This document shows positions 22,601-31,980 of a stretch of 64,000 bases of DNA, piece by piece. Origin of the DNA: Vicinamibacterales bacterium (GTDB lineage: Bacteria > Acidobacteriota > Vicinamibacteria > Vicinamibacterales > Fen-181). Position 1 is the stretch's first letter; every line of letters begins with the position of its first letter. Below the pieces are notes generated by a model that saw only the letters and a program-made list of their open reading frames with translations, was not told where the DNA came from and searched no databases. The position numbers and the translations under genes are program-made. The stretch covers positions 124,001-188,000 of the forward strand of contig DASXVO010000035.1 in NCBI GenBank assembly GCA_036504215.1. The letters run 5' to 3'.

Positions 22601-24703
22601 ATGCCTCAGCCTGGATGTCCGCAGGACCGGTGGAGCGAGCGGGAGGGCACGCCTTCACCTCTCGGCGCGAGTTGGATCGAGGAGAGCAGGGCCTGGAACT
22701 TCGCCCTCTACTCCAAGCACGCCACCGCGGTCACGCTGCTGGTCTACAGTGCCGAGGACCACGCCCGTCCGCTGTTTCGAATTCCGTTCGACCACCTCCT
22801 CAACAAGTCGGGACGCGTGTGGCACTGCCGGGTTCCAGAGGCCTCCATCGCCGGCGCCCGCTACTACGCCTACCAGGTTGAAGGGCCGTTCGACGCCGAG
22901 CTGGGATTTCGATTCGACCCGGACAAGATCCTGCTCGACCCATACGCGCGCGGCGTCTTCTTCCCGCCCACCTTCGATCGCGAGGCGGCCAAGCACCCCG
23001 GCTCGAATGCCGGCGCGGCGCCGCTCGGAGTCCTCGAAGCCAGCCGCTTCGTCAATGGCTTCGTCGAGCCGTGCCGGCCTCATCACACGTCGGACACGGT
23101 GTTCTACGAGATGCACGTGCGAGGGTTCACACGCCGTCCGAACTCCGGCGTGGCACCCGAGCACCGCGGCACGTTTGCAGGGGTGATTGAGAAGATCCCG
23201 TACCTGCAGGATCTCGGCGTGACCGTCGTCGAGTTGCTGCCGGTGGCCCAACGCGATCCCCAGGAGCGCAATTACTGGGGCTACATGCCCCTCTGCTTCT
23301 TCGCGCCCCACAGCGAGTACGCGGCGGCTGGCACACCGGAGGGGGCCATCGCCGAGATGCGCGAGATGGTGCGCGCCCTCCATGCGGCCGGCATCGAAGT
23401 CGTGGTCGACGTCGTGTACAACCACACGGTCGAAGCCGACGAAATCGGCCCGACCTATTCCTATCGCGGCATCGACAACACGACCTACTACCTCCTCGAC
23501 GCCGACCGCCGGCTCTATCGGAACGACACCGGCACCGGGAACGTCCTCCACACGGCAAACATGGTCGTCCGGAAGATGGTCGTGGACAGCATGCGCTTCT
23601 GGGCGAAGGAGATGCACGTCGACGGCTTCCGGTTCGACCTCGCGTCCATCTTCACCCGAAGGACCGACGGGTCGATCGACCTCGACGATCCGCCGATGAT
23701 CTCGGCCATCGATGCGGACCCCGACTTCAGACACATCCGGCTCATCGCAGAAGCCTGGGACCTCCAAAGTTATCAACTGGGACGCCGCTTTCCCGGCATC
23801 GAGTGGTATCAGTGGAACGATCGCTTCCGCGACGAGTTGCGCGCGTTCGTGCGTGGCGATCGTGGAACGGTGGGCAGCCTGATGACGCGGCTGTACGGCA
23901 GCAGCGATCAGTTCCCCGACGACCTGATCGACGCCTATCACGCATTCCAGAGCGTGAACCTGATCACCTCGCACGATGGGTTCTGCCTGTACGATCTCGT
24001 GTCGTACAACGCCAAGCATAACGAAGCCAACGGTGAGCGCAACGCCGATGGCATGGACCACAACCTCAGCTGGAACTGCGGCTGGGAGGGCGACGACGGG
24101 GCGCCGCCAGCCGTGCTGGCGCTCCGTCGCCAGCAAGTGAAGAATTTCTGCGCTCTCCTGTTCCTGGCCAACGGCACGCCGATGTTCTGCGCGGGCGACG
24201 AGTTCATGCAGACTCAGGGCGGCAACAACAACCCGTTCAACCAGGACAACCTCACGACCTGGCTCGACTGGGATCTGCTGGAGCGGAACCGCGACATCCA
24301 CCGATTCTTCAAGGCGATGATCGCGTTCCGGAAGGCGCATCCGTCGATCGGCCGGAGCCGTTTCTGGCGCGATGACGTGCACTGGTGCGGGGTGGGGCCT
24401 GCCGTGGACTGGAGCGACACGTCGCACGACGTCGCCTACTGTCTGCATGGCGCGTCAGAGGACGATCGGGACCTCTACGTGATGATCAACGGCAGCAGCG
24501 AGAACCTCGTCTTCGACGTGCAGGAAGGGGCGGCGGCAGAGTGGCGCAGGGTCATCGACACGAATCGGCCCGCTCCGGCCGACGTCCTCGAGGAGTCCGC
24601 TGCGCCGACGCTGGAGAGCCTCGCGCAACCGGTCGCGGCGCGATCGGTCGTCGTGCTGGTGCGGGACGTCGGCACGAAGCCGACGTCCGCCCAGCGCGCG
24701 TGA
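22601..24703 (+). CDS. glgX: Glycogen debranching enzyme GlgX-type (GH13)
   Basis: 700 residues. Hydrolyses alpha-1,6 branches of glycogen/limit dextrin. The N-terminal CBM48 domain (PLGASWIEESRAWNFALYSK) precedes the (beta/alpha)8 barrel: VVDVVYNHT (region I), GFRFDLASIF (region II, nucleophile Asp), LIAEAWD (region III, acid Glu) and VNLITSHDGF (region IV). NGTPMFCAGDEFMQTQGGNN is typical of isoamylase/GlgX. It starts directly at the stop of the preceding small gene, so co-expression is likely. A 9-bp hairpin lies inside its last codons. Confidence 0.95.
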   Translation: MPQPGCPQDRWSEREGTPSPLGASWIEESRAWNFALYSKHATAVTLLVYSAEDHARPLFRIPFDHLLNKSGRVWHCRVPEASIAGARYYAYQVEGPFDAELGFRFDPDKILLDPYARGVFFPPTFDREAAKHPGSNAGAAPLGVLEASRFVNGFVEPCRPHHTSDTVFYEMHVRGFTRRPNSGVAPEHRGTFAGVIEKIPYLQDLGVTVVELLPVAQRDPQERNYWGYMPLCFFAPHSEYAAAGTPEGAIAEMREMVRALHAAGIEVVVDVVYNHTVEADEIGPTYSYRGIDNTTYYLLDADRRLYRNDTGTGNVLHTANMVVRKMVVDSMRFWAKEMHVDGFRFDLASIFTRRTDGSIDLDDPPMISAIDADPDFRHIRLIAEAWDLQSYQLGRRFPGIEWYQWNDRFRDELRAFVRGDRGTVGSLMTRLYGSSDQFPDDLIDAYHAFQSVNLITSHDGFCLYDLVSYNAKHNEANGERNADGMDHNLSWNCGWEGDDGAPPAVLALRRQQVKNFCALLFLANGTPMFCAGDEFMQTQGGNNNPFNQDNLTTWLDWDLLERNRDIHRFFKAMIAFRKAHPSIGRSRFWRDDVHWCGVGPAVDWSDTSHDVAYCLHGASEDDRDLYVMINGSSENLVFDVQEGAAAEWRRVIDTNRPAPADVLEESAAPTLESLAQPVAARSVVVLVRDVGTKPTSAQRA

Positions 24704-24716
24704 CCGTGGAACGGTC
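24664..24716. terminator. Double hairpin at the glgX / BNR-gene convergent junction
   Basis: GGACGTCGG (24664-24672) pairs perfectly with CCGACGTCC (24680-24688) inside the glgX 3' end. A second small hairpin GACCGT-GGA-ACGGTC (24702-24716) spans the glgX stop. With only 12 bases between the two convergent stops, these are the only candidates for a bidirectional terminator. Confidence 0.5.
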
Positions 24717-27700
24717 TATGTCCCGAACTCGTCGGAGTCGATCACGATCGTGGTCGTGTAATCCTTGCCGCCAACCGTCAGCTTGACCAAATAGGTACCG
24801 GGTTCGACGGGCTGGCCCTGGAGCAGGCGTCCGCCGAAGCCGCCGCCCCCGCCCATCCGCTCGGACCCGGCCGGGCGGGCAGGCGGCGCCGTGCGGAAGT
24901 CCCACTGGACGCGGTTCAGTCCGGCGGCAGGCGTACCGTCCAGCGACCGAACGACCTTGCCCGCCACGTCGGAAATCACGATCTTGACGTCGCCGGCCTG
25001 CGCCGACTTCAGGTAGTAGCTGATCGCCGCGCCGTCCAGCGGGTTCGCGCCGCGGAAGTGCTTCGCGCCTCCGATCGACCGGCTCAGCGTCACATCGGTC
25101 TTCCACTGCACGCCGGGCCGGACGTCGAACAGATGCACGTCCGCCTGCGTGACCTTCTCGTTCATCTGCTGGAGTGCCGTGATGTCGTCGAGGATGTAGA
25201 TGCTGCGTCCGTGCGTGGCGACGATGAGGTCGTTCTCTCGGGGATGCACCATGACGTCGTCCACACGGACGATGGGCATGCCGTTCATGAACCGTTTCCA
25301 CTCCGCGCCGCCGTTCAGCGAGATGTACAGGCCGTATTCGGTGCCGACATAGAGCAGGTTCCGGTTCTTCGGGTCCTCCTTGATGACGTTGACGTTGCCG
25401 ACCGTCGGCAGGTTGTTCGCGATCGCCTTCCAGGTGGCGCCATAGTCGCGCGTGACGAACACGTACGGTTTCATGTCGTCCGTGCGATGGGCGTCGAAGG
25501 ACACGTAGGAGGTGGCCGCGTCGAAATGGGACGCTTCGACACGTGAGACGTGGGCTTCCTTCGGCACGCCCGGAACCGCCTCACCGACGTTCTTCCACGT
25601 CGCGCTGCCGTCACGGGTCAGTTGGACGTTACCGTCGTTGGTTCCCACCCAAATGACGCCCGGAATGACCGGCGACTCGCTGATGGTGACGATGCTGCTG
25701 TAGGCGCCGGCGCCGTCGTGCTTCGACGCCATCGGCGCGTCACCGGCGACGCCCATGATCGGTCGCACGAAGCGGCTCACGTTCTTCGTGAGATCCGGCG
25801 ATCCGGTATAGGTGTTCCCGCGGTCGACGGACCGGAACAGCTGGTTCGCGCCGATGTAGACGACCCGCGGATTGTGCGGCGACAGGAGGATGGGCGTGTT
25901 CCAAAAGAATCGGAATTGTTCGCCTTCCGGCGGCACCGGCACGATGTTCGCCGTTCGGGGCTGGCCGAAGCCGAGTTGCGCAGCCAGCGCGGCCATCTGT
26001 TCGCCCGGCTGCACTTCGCCACCCGCCGCCCCGGTCGCCTGTCGCGCGGCGGCAGCGGCGCGTGGGCGGATGTTCACCGGTCGGCCGGTGCGCAGGTCGA
26101 GGCGCTGTACGTTGCCGTCCTGCGATTCGACGTACACCGTGTTGAAGTCGGTCGGATCGACCTGGGTGTAGAACCCGTCGCCCCCCCCCACTCGGAACCA
26201 CTCGGCGTTGGTGATGCCCGCCTGGTTGCGCACCGCACTCGGCGCGCCCCACGTCCCGTTGTCCTGGAGCCCTCCGTAGACGTAGTAGGGCTTCCGCATG
26301 TCGGCGCTCACGGCGTAGAACTGACCAACCGGGAGCGTGTTGACGAATTCCCAGGTGTCCCCCTGGTCGTAGCTGATGTCGAGGCCACCGTCGTTTCCGA
26401 GGACGAGATGCCGCGGGTTCTTGGGGTCGATCCACATCGCGTGGTGGTCGCTGTGCGCGATGCCCTGCACCACCTTGAACGTCTTGCCGCCGTCGGTGGA
26501 CTTGTGGAACGGCGCGCCCATCGTGTAGACGATCTGGTCGTTGGTCGGATCGACACGAATCTGGCTGTAGTACATCGGCCGGTCGTCGTTGTTGCTCGCC
26601 AACGACCACGTCTTGCCCTTGTCCTGTGATCGCCACACGCCGCTCTTCTTCGGATCCGGTGGGGGAGTCGGCTGGCCGGCCTGCGGCCGCGGCCCCCCGC
26701 CTCCAAATCCCGCGCCGCCTGCGCCCGGTTGCGGCGGCTTGCCGTCGGCAGTGACGTTGCCGCCCGTGCCCGCGCTCGCTCCGACCTCGATCTGCGCGTA
26801 GACGACGTTCGGTTTCGAGGCCGACACGGCCAGGCCGATCCGGCCCAGCAGACCCTCCGGCAGGCCGCCGCCCTGGAGCCGCTTCCACGTTCTTCCCGCG
26901 TCGGCGGATTTCCAAATCCCGCTGCCCGGCCCGCCGCCGTTGAAGCCCCACGGCACCCGCCGACGCTGATACGACGCGGCGTAGAGGGTCTTCGAATCGC
27001 TCGGATCCATGGTGATGTCGATGAATCCCGTGTCGGCATCGATGCTCTTGACGAGGGTCCAGTTCTTCCCGCCGTCAACCGTCCTGTAGACGCCGCGCTC
27101 GGGGTTCGGGCCGAACAGGTGGCCGGCCGCGGCAACGTAGACGACGTTCGAGTCCTTCGGATCGATGACGATGCGCGCGATCGACTGCGTCTCCTTCAGC
27201 CCGATGTTCACGAACGTCTTGCCGCCGTCGGTGGACTTGTAGATGCCGTCGCCGAACGACGAACTCTGCCGGTTGTTCGCCTCGCCGGTGCCCACCCACA
27301 GGACGTTCGGATTCTTCTGGTCAACGGCCAGCGCGCCGATCGAGCAGACCGAATACGTGTCGAAGATTGGCATCCAGGTCGTCCCGTTGTTGGTGGTCTT
27401 CCAGACGCCGCCCGTCGCGAGCCCGACGTACATGGTCGAGGGATCGTTCTCCACCACGGCGAAATCGTCGATGCGGCCGCCCATGCTCGCCGGTCCGATG
27501 GAGCGGAAACGGAATGGCTTCAGCCACGGGTCGTCCGACGTATTGATCGGCGGTGGGGGAGGCGGGGTCGGCTCGGCGGCTCGCTCCTGCTCCTGGCCGG
27601 GCCTCGGTTGCGGCTGTGCGGCTGGTGGCTGCGGCTTCTGGGCCTGCACGGCCTGCGTCTGTTTGGCCTGGGGCGTCGTCGCCTGCTTGGGTGCGCCCTG

Positions 27701-27790
27701 GGGGGCCTGTGCAGAGGCCGCAATCCAGAGCACGCACACGCAGGCGGCTACGACAGTCACAACCTGGGTTCGGAATCTTCGCTTCATCAA
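24716..27790 (-). CDS. Large secreted BNR/sortilin-type beta-propeller protein
   Basis: 1024 residues. Signal peptide ends near SAQA (residue 28), then a Gln/Pro/Ala-rich spacer of about 55 residues. The rest is many BNR-like repeats with S-x-D-x-G-x-T/N-W cores (STDGGKTFVNIG, SADAGRTWKRLQ, SQDKGKTWSLAS, SYDQGDTWEFVN, SVDRGNTYTGSP). A Gly/Pro-rich insert sits near residue 330. The end is an Ig/FlgD-like domain (VKIVISDVAGKVVRSLDGTP, PGTYLVKLTVGGKDY). Such proteins are common as exported sortilin-like or sialidase-like propellers; no catalytic residues can be named, so a binding or surface role is as likely as hydrolysis. Confidence 0.88.
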   Translation of the reverse strand: MMKRRFRTQVVTVVAACVCVLWIAASAQAPQGAPKQATTPQAKQTQAVQAQKPQPPAAQPQPRPGQEQERAAEPTPPPPPPINTSDDPWLKPFRFRSIGPASMGGRIDDFAVVENDPSTMYVGLATGGVWKTTNNGTTWMPIFDTYSVCSIGALAVDQKNPNVLWVGTGEANNRQSSSFGDGIYKSTDGGKTFVNIGLKETQSIARIVIDPKDSNVVYVAAAGHLFGPNPERGVYRTVDGGKNWTLVKSIDADTGFIDITMDPSDSKTLYAASYQRRRVPWGFNGGGPGSGIWKSADAGRTWKRLQGGGLPEGLLGRIGLAVSASKPNVVYAQIEVGASAGTGGNVTADGKPPQPGAGGAGFGGGGPRPQAGQPTPPPDPKKSGVWRSQDKGKTWSLASNNDDRPMYYSQIRVDPTNDQIVYTMGAPFHKSTDGGKTFKVVQGIAHSDHHAMWIDPKNPRHLVLGNDGGLDISYDQGDTWEFVNTLPVGQFYAVSADMRKPYYVYGGLQDNGTWGAPSAVRNQAGITNAEWFRVGGGDGFYTQVDPTDFNTVYVESQDGNVQRLDLRTGRPVNIRPRAAAAARQATGAAGGEVQPGEQMAALAAQLGFGQPRTANIVPVPPEGEQFRFFWNTPILLSPHNPRVVYIGANQLFRSVDRGNTYTGSPDLTKNVSRFVRPIMGVAGDAPMASKHDGAGAYSSIVTISESPVIPGVIWVGTNDGNVQLTRDGSATWKNVGEAVPGVPKEAHVSRVEASHFDAATSYVSFDAHRTDDMKPYVFVTRDYGATWKAIANNLPTVGNVNVIKEDPKNRNLLYVGTEYGLYISLNGGAEWKRFMNGMPIVRVDDVMVHPRENDLIVATHGRSIYILDDITALQQMNEKVTQADVHLFDVRPGVQWKTDVTLSRSIGGAKHFRGANPLDGAAISYYLKSAQAGDVKIVISDVAGKVVRSLDGTPAAGLNRVQWDFRTAPPARPAGSERMGGGGGFGGRLLQGQPVEPGTYLVKLTVGGKDYTTTIVIDSDEFGT

Positions 27791-27869
27791 TGGCGCCTTT
27801 CGCTTCAGGGAGACGCGTTCGTGGACAGAGAATGACTGTCGCGGTATACGCCGCGAGACTCGAGGATGC

Positions 27870-29084
27870 TTACCTGGGACGGATGGTGACGCTCCCGGAC
27901 GCGGCGATATCGCGGCTGGGGATCGCGTCGATCCAGGCGCTCACCGACAGGAACGGCAGGCCGGAATCCACGCGACTGCCGGCCGCCGGACCGTAGCGGT
28001 AGAAGAGACGCGCGACCGCCCGGGCAGGCGTCCCTCGTGGAATCGCGAACGACGCGCGTTCGACCCGCCGCTCACCGGGCGCGAGCCGGGTGTCGCTGAC
28101 GGTCTTGGCGCCCCGCATGAACATGCCAGCCTCGTCGCCGAGGTCCTTGCCCGTCTCATCCACGATTACGCGGGCGAATGTGCGGCTGACCGTCTGTCGG
28201 GCGCCAACGCCGTTGTCAGCCTCGATGACCAGGACGATGCTGCGGAGCGGCGAACCCGTGGGGACCTTGTGCCCGGCGCCTCGGTTCGTCACCGTCACCG
28301 ACACATCGAGCGTGTCGCCCTTTCGCTCGGCGGAGATTTGGGCCTGAAGGGCGCGGTTCAACTCGGTCACCGAATGTCCGCCCGGCATCTCGTGGAGGTT
28401 CACGGAGAGTACGCTCGAGCGCTTCACCTTCGGATCGACGACGTTCCCGGTTGTCGCCCGCATGTGGCAACTCTGGCACGTCGTCTCTCGGGCCGCATAG
28501 GGGCTGGCCTGCCACTCGGCGTACGTGGAGAGGATGTCGATCTTCCTGTCGTTGACGTACTGATGACACGGTGCGCAGAGCGTCGACGACGTGTAGACGT
28601 CGGAGTAGGCCGCCTCGTGCTCCGTGGGCGTCACATCGCGCAGCGGGCCGGTCTTCACGCGGCCCGGCTCGAGCTGGAACGGGCGGTCCGTTCCAATGCG
28701 GACGGCTCGCACAGAATGGCAGAAGTCACAGGTTACACCCTCCCAACTCGTCTTCTTCTCCCACTTAACGTCCCGCATGTAGACGGCGGCCGGCGCGTGG
28801 CAGGACAGGCAGCCCGGGTCTCCCGACGAGGCTTGGCGTGCCTTGGCGAGCGCCGCCTGGAAGCGCGAGTTGTCGGCGGCCTGCGCGTGGAGGGACCCCT
28901 TCCAGTAGCGATGGATGTCCTCGTGGCATCGAGCGCACTCCTCGGCCGACGTCAGGTCTGTCCCGGTGACCGCCGCCCGGCGGGTGACGGCGAGCGAGGG
29001 AGTGGCCGTCAGAACGAGAGCGCCAACGAACGAGAGAACCAGAAACCCTCGCCGCGCGAACACACAGATGCGCCGATCCAACAT
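27870..29084 (-). CDS. Secreted pentaheme c-type cytochrome with C-terminal beta domain
   Basis: 404 residues from the ATG at 29084 (GAGGAGGG just upstream). Signal peptide about 1-30. Five CxxCH haem sites are visible: CARCH, CLSCH, CDFCH, CAPCH and CQSCH, all in the N-terminal 220 residues. A beta-rich domain with the motif GAGHKVPTGSPLR follows, as seen in exported multihaem cytochromes. Periplasmic electron carrier or oxidoreductase; substrate unknown. Divergent from the tetraheme/FeS/NrfD genes across a 366-base intergenic region, which suggests shared control. Confidence 0.9.
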   Translation of the reverse strand: MLDRRICVFARRGFLVLSFVGALVLTATPSLAVTRRAAVTGTDLTSAEECARCHEDIHRYWKGSLHAQAADNSRFQAALAKARQASSGDPGCLSCHAPAAVYMRDVKWEKKTSWEGVTCDFCHSVRAVRIGTDRPFQLEPGRVKTGPLRDVTPTEHEAAYSDVYTSSTLCAPCHQYVNDRKIDILSTYAEWQASPYAARETTCQSCHMRATTGNVVDPKVKRSSVLSVNLHEMPGGHSVTELNRALQAQISAERKGDTLDVSVTVTNRGAGHKVPTGSPLRSIVLVIEADNGVGARQTVSRTFARVIVDETGKDLGDEAGMFMRGAKTVSDTRLAPGERRVERASFAIPRGTPARAVARLFYRYGPAAGSRVDSGLPFLSVSAWIDAIPSRDIAASGSVTIRPR

Positions 29085-29450
29085 GGACCCTCCTCGAGAG
29101 GCTGCGGTGGCCGACGTAGGGGCCTGAGTATGACGATGTCGGAATGAGATTGGTGCTTGAATACCGCGAGGTCTATCGCGAGTCAAGCGTTTTCAGCGGC
29201 GTTGCCGACGTGAGCGCCGCCGCTGGCTGCCGGATTTCCGGCAAGGGCGAGGGCGGGACAGCAACCGACGGGAGTGGCGCCTCAGCATTTGACGTGGATT
29301 TCAACGACCATCTCGGGCTCGGGCGTTGTGGCAGCGCGATTGCTTTCTCTGCCGCGATCCCTCGTCATCCCGGAGTGCTCTGTCGGTGCGGCTGTCGGAT
29401 CGTCGTTTCCAGGTGGCTGGGTTCGAGCGGAATCGGCCAAGGAGCGTTCG
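29085..29450. other. Divergent intergenic region of the redox locus
   Basis: 366 bases between the pentaheme and tetraheme cytochrome genes. The only clear element is the sigma54-like site at 29329-29344. Frames crossing the region lack ribosome-binding sites and family character. Confidence 0.5.
29329..29344 (+). promoter_or_regulatory. Candidate sigma54 (-24/-12) promoter
   Basis: TGGCA-GCGCGA-TTGCT has the GG and GC dinucleotides exactly 10 bases apart, matching the -24/-12 consensus TGGCACG-N4-TTGC except for two swapped bases. It would start transcription near 29356, about 95 bases before the tetraheme cytochrome gene. No activator gene is adjacent. Confidence 0.5.
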
Positions 29451-29912
29451 ATGAGCGGTTGGCTGAAGGACAAGGAACACCTGGCGCGGATGGCGCTGCT
29501 GTTTGCCGTCGGGATCACCGCGTTTCTGCTGCTCCGATGGCTGCTGGTGCCGCCTGGGTTCGGCCTCTACGGGCACTACCGGGCCGGTGCCCTCGACGAC
29601 AATCGCGCTCGTCCCCTTCACTTTGCCGGCCGTGCCGCCTGCGAAGACTGTCATACCGACGTCGTCGAGGCCCGGAAGGGGAGCCGTCACGCCCGGATCG
29701 GGTGCGAAGCATGCCACGGCGCTTCGATGGCGCACGTGCAGGCAGGCGGCGAGAGAAAGCCCGTGCGGCCCGACCCGCGCGCGGTGTGCCTGCGGTGTCA
29801 CCAGGCGGGCGCCTGGAAACCGAAGACGTTCCCCCAGATCGTCGTTGCGGACCATGCGGCGGAAGGCCCGTGCACCGCGTGTCACAAGGCACACGCCCCG
29901 AAGATCTCCTGA
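29451..29912 (+). CDS. Membrane-anchored tetraheme cytochrome c
   Basis: 153 residues. One N-terminal membrane anchor (residues 11-33, ALLFAVGITAFLLLRWLLV). Four CxxCH sites follow: CEDCH, CEACH, CLRCH and CTACH. AAGGAG is 6 bases upstream of the ATG. Layout is similar to NrfH/cytochrome c7-like small quinol-linked cytochromes. The ferredoxin gene starts 12 bases later, then NrfD, so the three are an operon; electrons probably pass between the FeS/NrfD complex and this cytochrome in the periplasm. Confidence 0.9.
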   Translation: MSGWLKDKEHLARMALLFAVGITAFLLLRWLLVPPGFGLYGHYRAGALDDNRARPLHFAGRAACEDCHTDVVEARKGSRHARIGCEACHGASMAHVQAGGERKPVRPDPRAVCLRCHQAGAWKPKTFPQIVVADHAAEGPCTACHKAHAPKIS

Positions 29913-29924
29913 GAGCCAGGCGCC

Positions 29925-30689
29925 ATGAACAGTGACCGACGCGACTTCCTGCTGAAGACGGGCAAACTGCTGGTGCTCTCGTCCGCTGCCGCCGCCGCGT
30001 GGGAGGCGATCCTCGCCGGTCGGGCGGAGACCGCGGACAACTACAAGATGAGCGATCACTGGTGGGGCATGGTGATCGACATCGAGGCGTGCATCGGCTG
30101 CGGCAACTGCGTTCGTGCGTGCAAGGAAGAGAACGACGTGCCACGCGATCCGCGCTACTTCCGGACGTGGGTCGAGCGGTACACGGTCGAATCGGACGAC
30201 CTCGAACACCCGCACGTGGATTCGCCCAACGGCGGCTACGACGGGTTCCCCGAGAAGCCAGGCGCCGACCCGCGCGCCAAGCACTTCTTCGTGCCGAAGC
30301 TGTGCAACCACTGCGCGCATTCGCCGTGCGTCCAGGTGTGCCCGGTCGGGGCGACGTTCGAGAGTCCGGACGGCGTGGTGCTGGTGGACAAAGCGTACTG
30401 CCTCGGCTGCCGCTACTGCGTGCAGGCCTGTCCGTACGGCTGCCGCTTCATCAACCCCGCGACCGAGACCGTGGACAAGTGCTCGCTGTGCTACCACCGG
30501 ATCACCAAGGGCCTGACGACCGCCTGCTGTGAGACGTGCCCGACCGGTGCCCGCCAGCTGGGCGATCTGAAGAACCCGAACGATCCGATCCACCAGTTCC
30601 TGCGTGACCACGCCGTGCACGTGCTGAAGCCGCAGATGGCGACCGGCGCGAAGGTGTACTACAACGGCCTCGACGGGTCGGTCCGGTAG
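29925..30689 (+). CDS. Tat-exported four-cluster ferredoxin subunit (NrfC/CISM B-type)
   Basis: 254 residues. N-terminal twin-arginine signal SDRRDFLLKTGKLLVL. Cysteine groups for four [4Fe-4S] clusters: CIGCGNCVRACKEEN, CNHCAHSPCVQVCPVG, CLGCRYCVQACPYG, and CSLCYHR with CCETCPTG. This is the electron-transfer subunit of complex iron-sulfur molybdoenzyme-like systems (NrfC, PsrB, DmsB). It is encoded between a tetraheme cytochrome and NrfD and should form a membrane complex with NrfD on the periplasmic side. No molybdopterin catalytic subunit is encoded nearby. Confidence 0.94.
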   Translation: MNSDRRDFLLKTGKLLVLSSAAAAAWEAILAGRAETADNYKMSDHWWGMVIDIEACIGCGNCVRACKEENDVPRDPRYFRTWVERYTVESDDLEHPHVDSPNGGYDGFPEKPGADPRAKHFFVPKLCNHCAHSPCVQVCPVGATFESPDGVVLVDKAYCLGCRYCVQACPYGCRFINPATETVDKCSLCYHRITKGLTTACCETCPTGARQLGDLKNPNDPIHQFLRDHAVHVLKPQMATGAKVYYNGLDGSVR

Positions 30690-30712
30690 CGAGAGCATTC
30701 GAGGAGCATCGC

Positions 30713-31897
30713 ATGGAGAGCGTGCTGCAGGCGGTTCAGGGCTACATGTATCCGAACGAGGTGGAGCTCCAATGGAGCATCCTCATCGTGCTCTACCCGT
30801 TCATCACCGGCCTGGTGGCGGGCGCCTTCATCCTCGCGTCGCTCGAGCGGGTCTTCAACGTGCAGGCGGTCAAGCCGACCTATCGCCTGGCGCTGCTGAC
30901 CGCCCTGGCGTTTCTGCTCGTCGCCCCGCTCCCGCTGCAGTTGCACCTCGGCCACCCGGAGCGATCGCTCGAGATGTATCTCACGCCGCACACCGCGTCC
31001 GCGATGGCGATGTTCGGGTTCGTGTACCTCTGGTACCTGATGGTCGTGCTCGTCCTCGAGATCTGGCTCGACTACCGGAAGGACATCGTGCTGATGTGGC
31101 GGGAGTCGTCCGGCCTGCGCCGAACGATGTACGGCGCGATGGCGCTGTGGTCCGACAACATCAGCCCGCGCGCGCTGGCGATCGACGACTACCTCGGACG
31201 GGCGATCACCGTCATCGGCGTCCCCTCGGCGTTCCTGCTGCACGGCTACGTCGGCTTCATCTTCGGGTCGGTCAAGGCCAATCCGTGGTGGTCGACACCG
31301 CTGATGCCGATCGTCTTCCTGTTCTCCGCCATCGTCTCCGGCATCGCGGGCGTGATGCTGGTCTACATGTACGCCGCCTGGCGACGCGGCCGGTCGTTCG
31401 ACATGGCGTGTCTCGATACGGTGGCGCGCTACTTGTTCTACGCCTTCGTCATCGACTTCTCGCTCGAGATGCTCGACCTCATCCACCGGATCTACGAAGC
31501 CGACGAGTCGTTTCGCGCGCTCGACTTCATGGTGCACACCCGCCTGTTCGTCTCGCAGGTGGTCCTGCAGATCGGTATCGGCACGCTCATACCGCTCTCC
31601 CTGCTCGCTCTCGTGCAGCTCGTCCGGCTCGGCGAACGCGCGCGCCGGCGGATCTACCTGACGTCTGGGCTGCTGACCGTCATGGGGATCTTCGCGATGC
31701 GGTGGAACGTCGTGATCGGCGGCCAGCTCTTCTCGAAGAGCTTCCTCGGGTTCACGACGTACAAGATGGCCTTTGCGACCCGCGAAGGATTGCTGCCGGC
31801 GGTGGCGCTCCTGATCCTGCCGCTGGTGATTCTCTACGTGCTGATCCGTGTCCTGCCGCCGTGGAAGGCCCACGAATCGGCTTCGCCGGTTTCGTGA
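30713..31897 (+). CDS. NrfD/PsrC-type integral membrane quinone-interacting subunit
   Basis: 394 residues with about nine or ten hydrophobic segments from residue 20 to 385. Opening NEVELQWSILIVLYPFITGL and the charged loop LHLGHPERSLEMYLTPHTAS are characteristic of the NrfD/polysulfide-reductase C family. NrfD proteins exchange electrons with menaquinol and anchor the four-cluster ferredoxin. Start is 23 bases after the ferredoxin stop, with GAGGAG upstream. Completes the operon tetraheme-ferredoxin-NrfD. Confidence 0.92.
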   Translation: MESVLQAVQGYMYPNEVELQWSILIVLYPFITGLVAGAFILASLERVFNVQAVKPTYRLALLTALAFLLVAPLPLQLHLGHPERSLEMYLTPHTASAMAMFGFVYLWYLMVVLVLEIWLDYRKDIVLMWRESSGLRRTMYGAMALWSDNISPRALAIDDYLGRAITVIGVPSAFLLHGYVGFIFGSVKANPWWSTPLMPIVFLFSAIVSGIAGVMLVYMYAAWRRGRSFDMACLDTVARYLFYAFVIDFSLEMLDLIHRIYEADESFRALDFMVHTRLFVSQVVLQIGIGTLIPLSLLALVQLVRLGERARRRIYLTSGLLTVMGIFAMRWNVVIGGQLFSKSFLGFTTYKMAFATREGLLPAVALLILPLVILYVLIRVLPPWKAHESASPVS

Positions 31898-31980
31898 CAC
31901 CTTCCGCGCCTATCGGGCACATCTCCTCGTGAAGCCGCCGCCGCGGAACTTTCCTCCGCGCCCGGCGTCTACTTCGGAGG

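Noticed and set aside
22655-24448. 597-residue frame opposite glgX
   Set aside because: Shadow with Val/His/Arg bias; all four GH13 regions are on the other strand.
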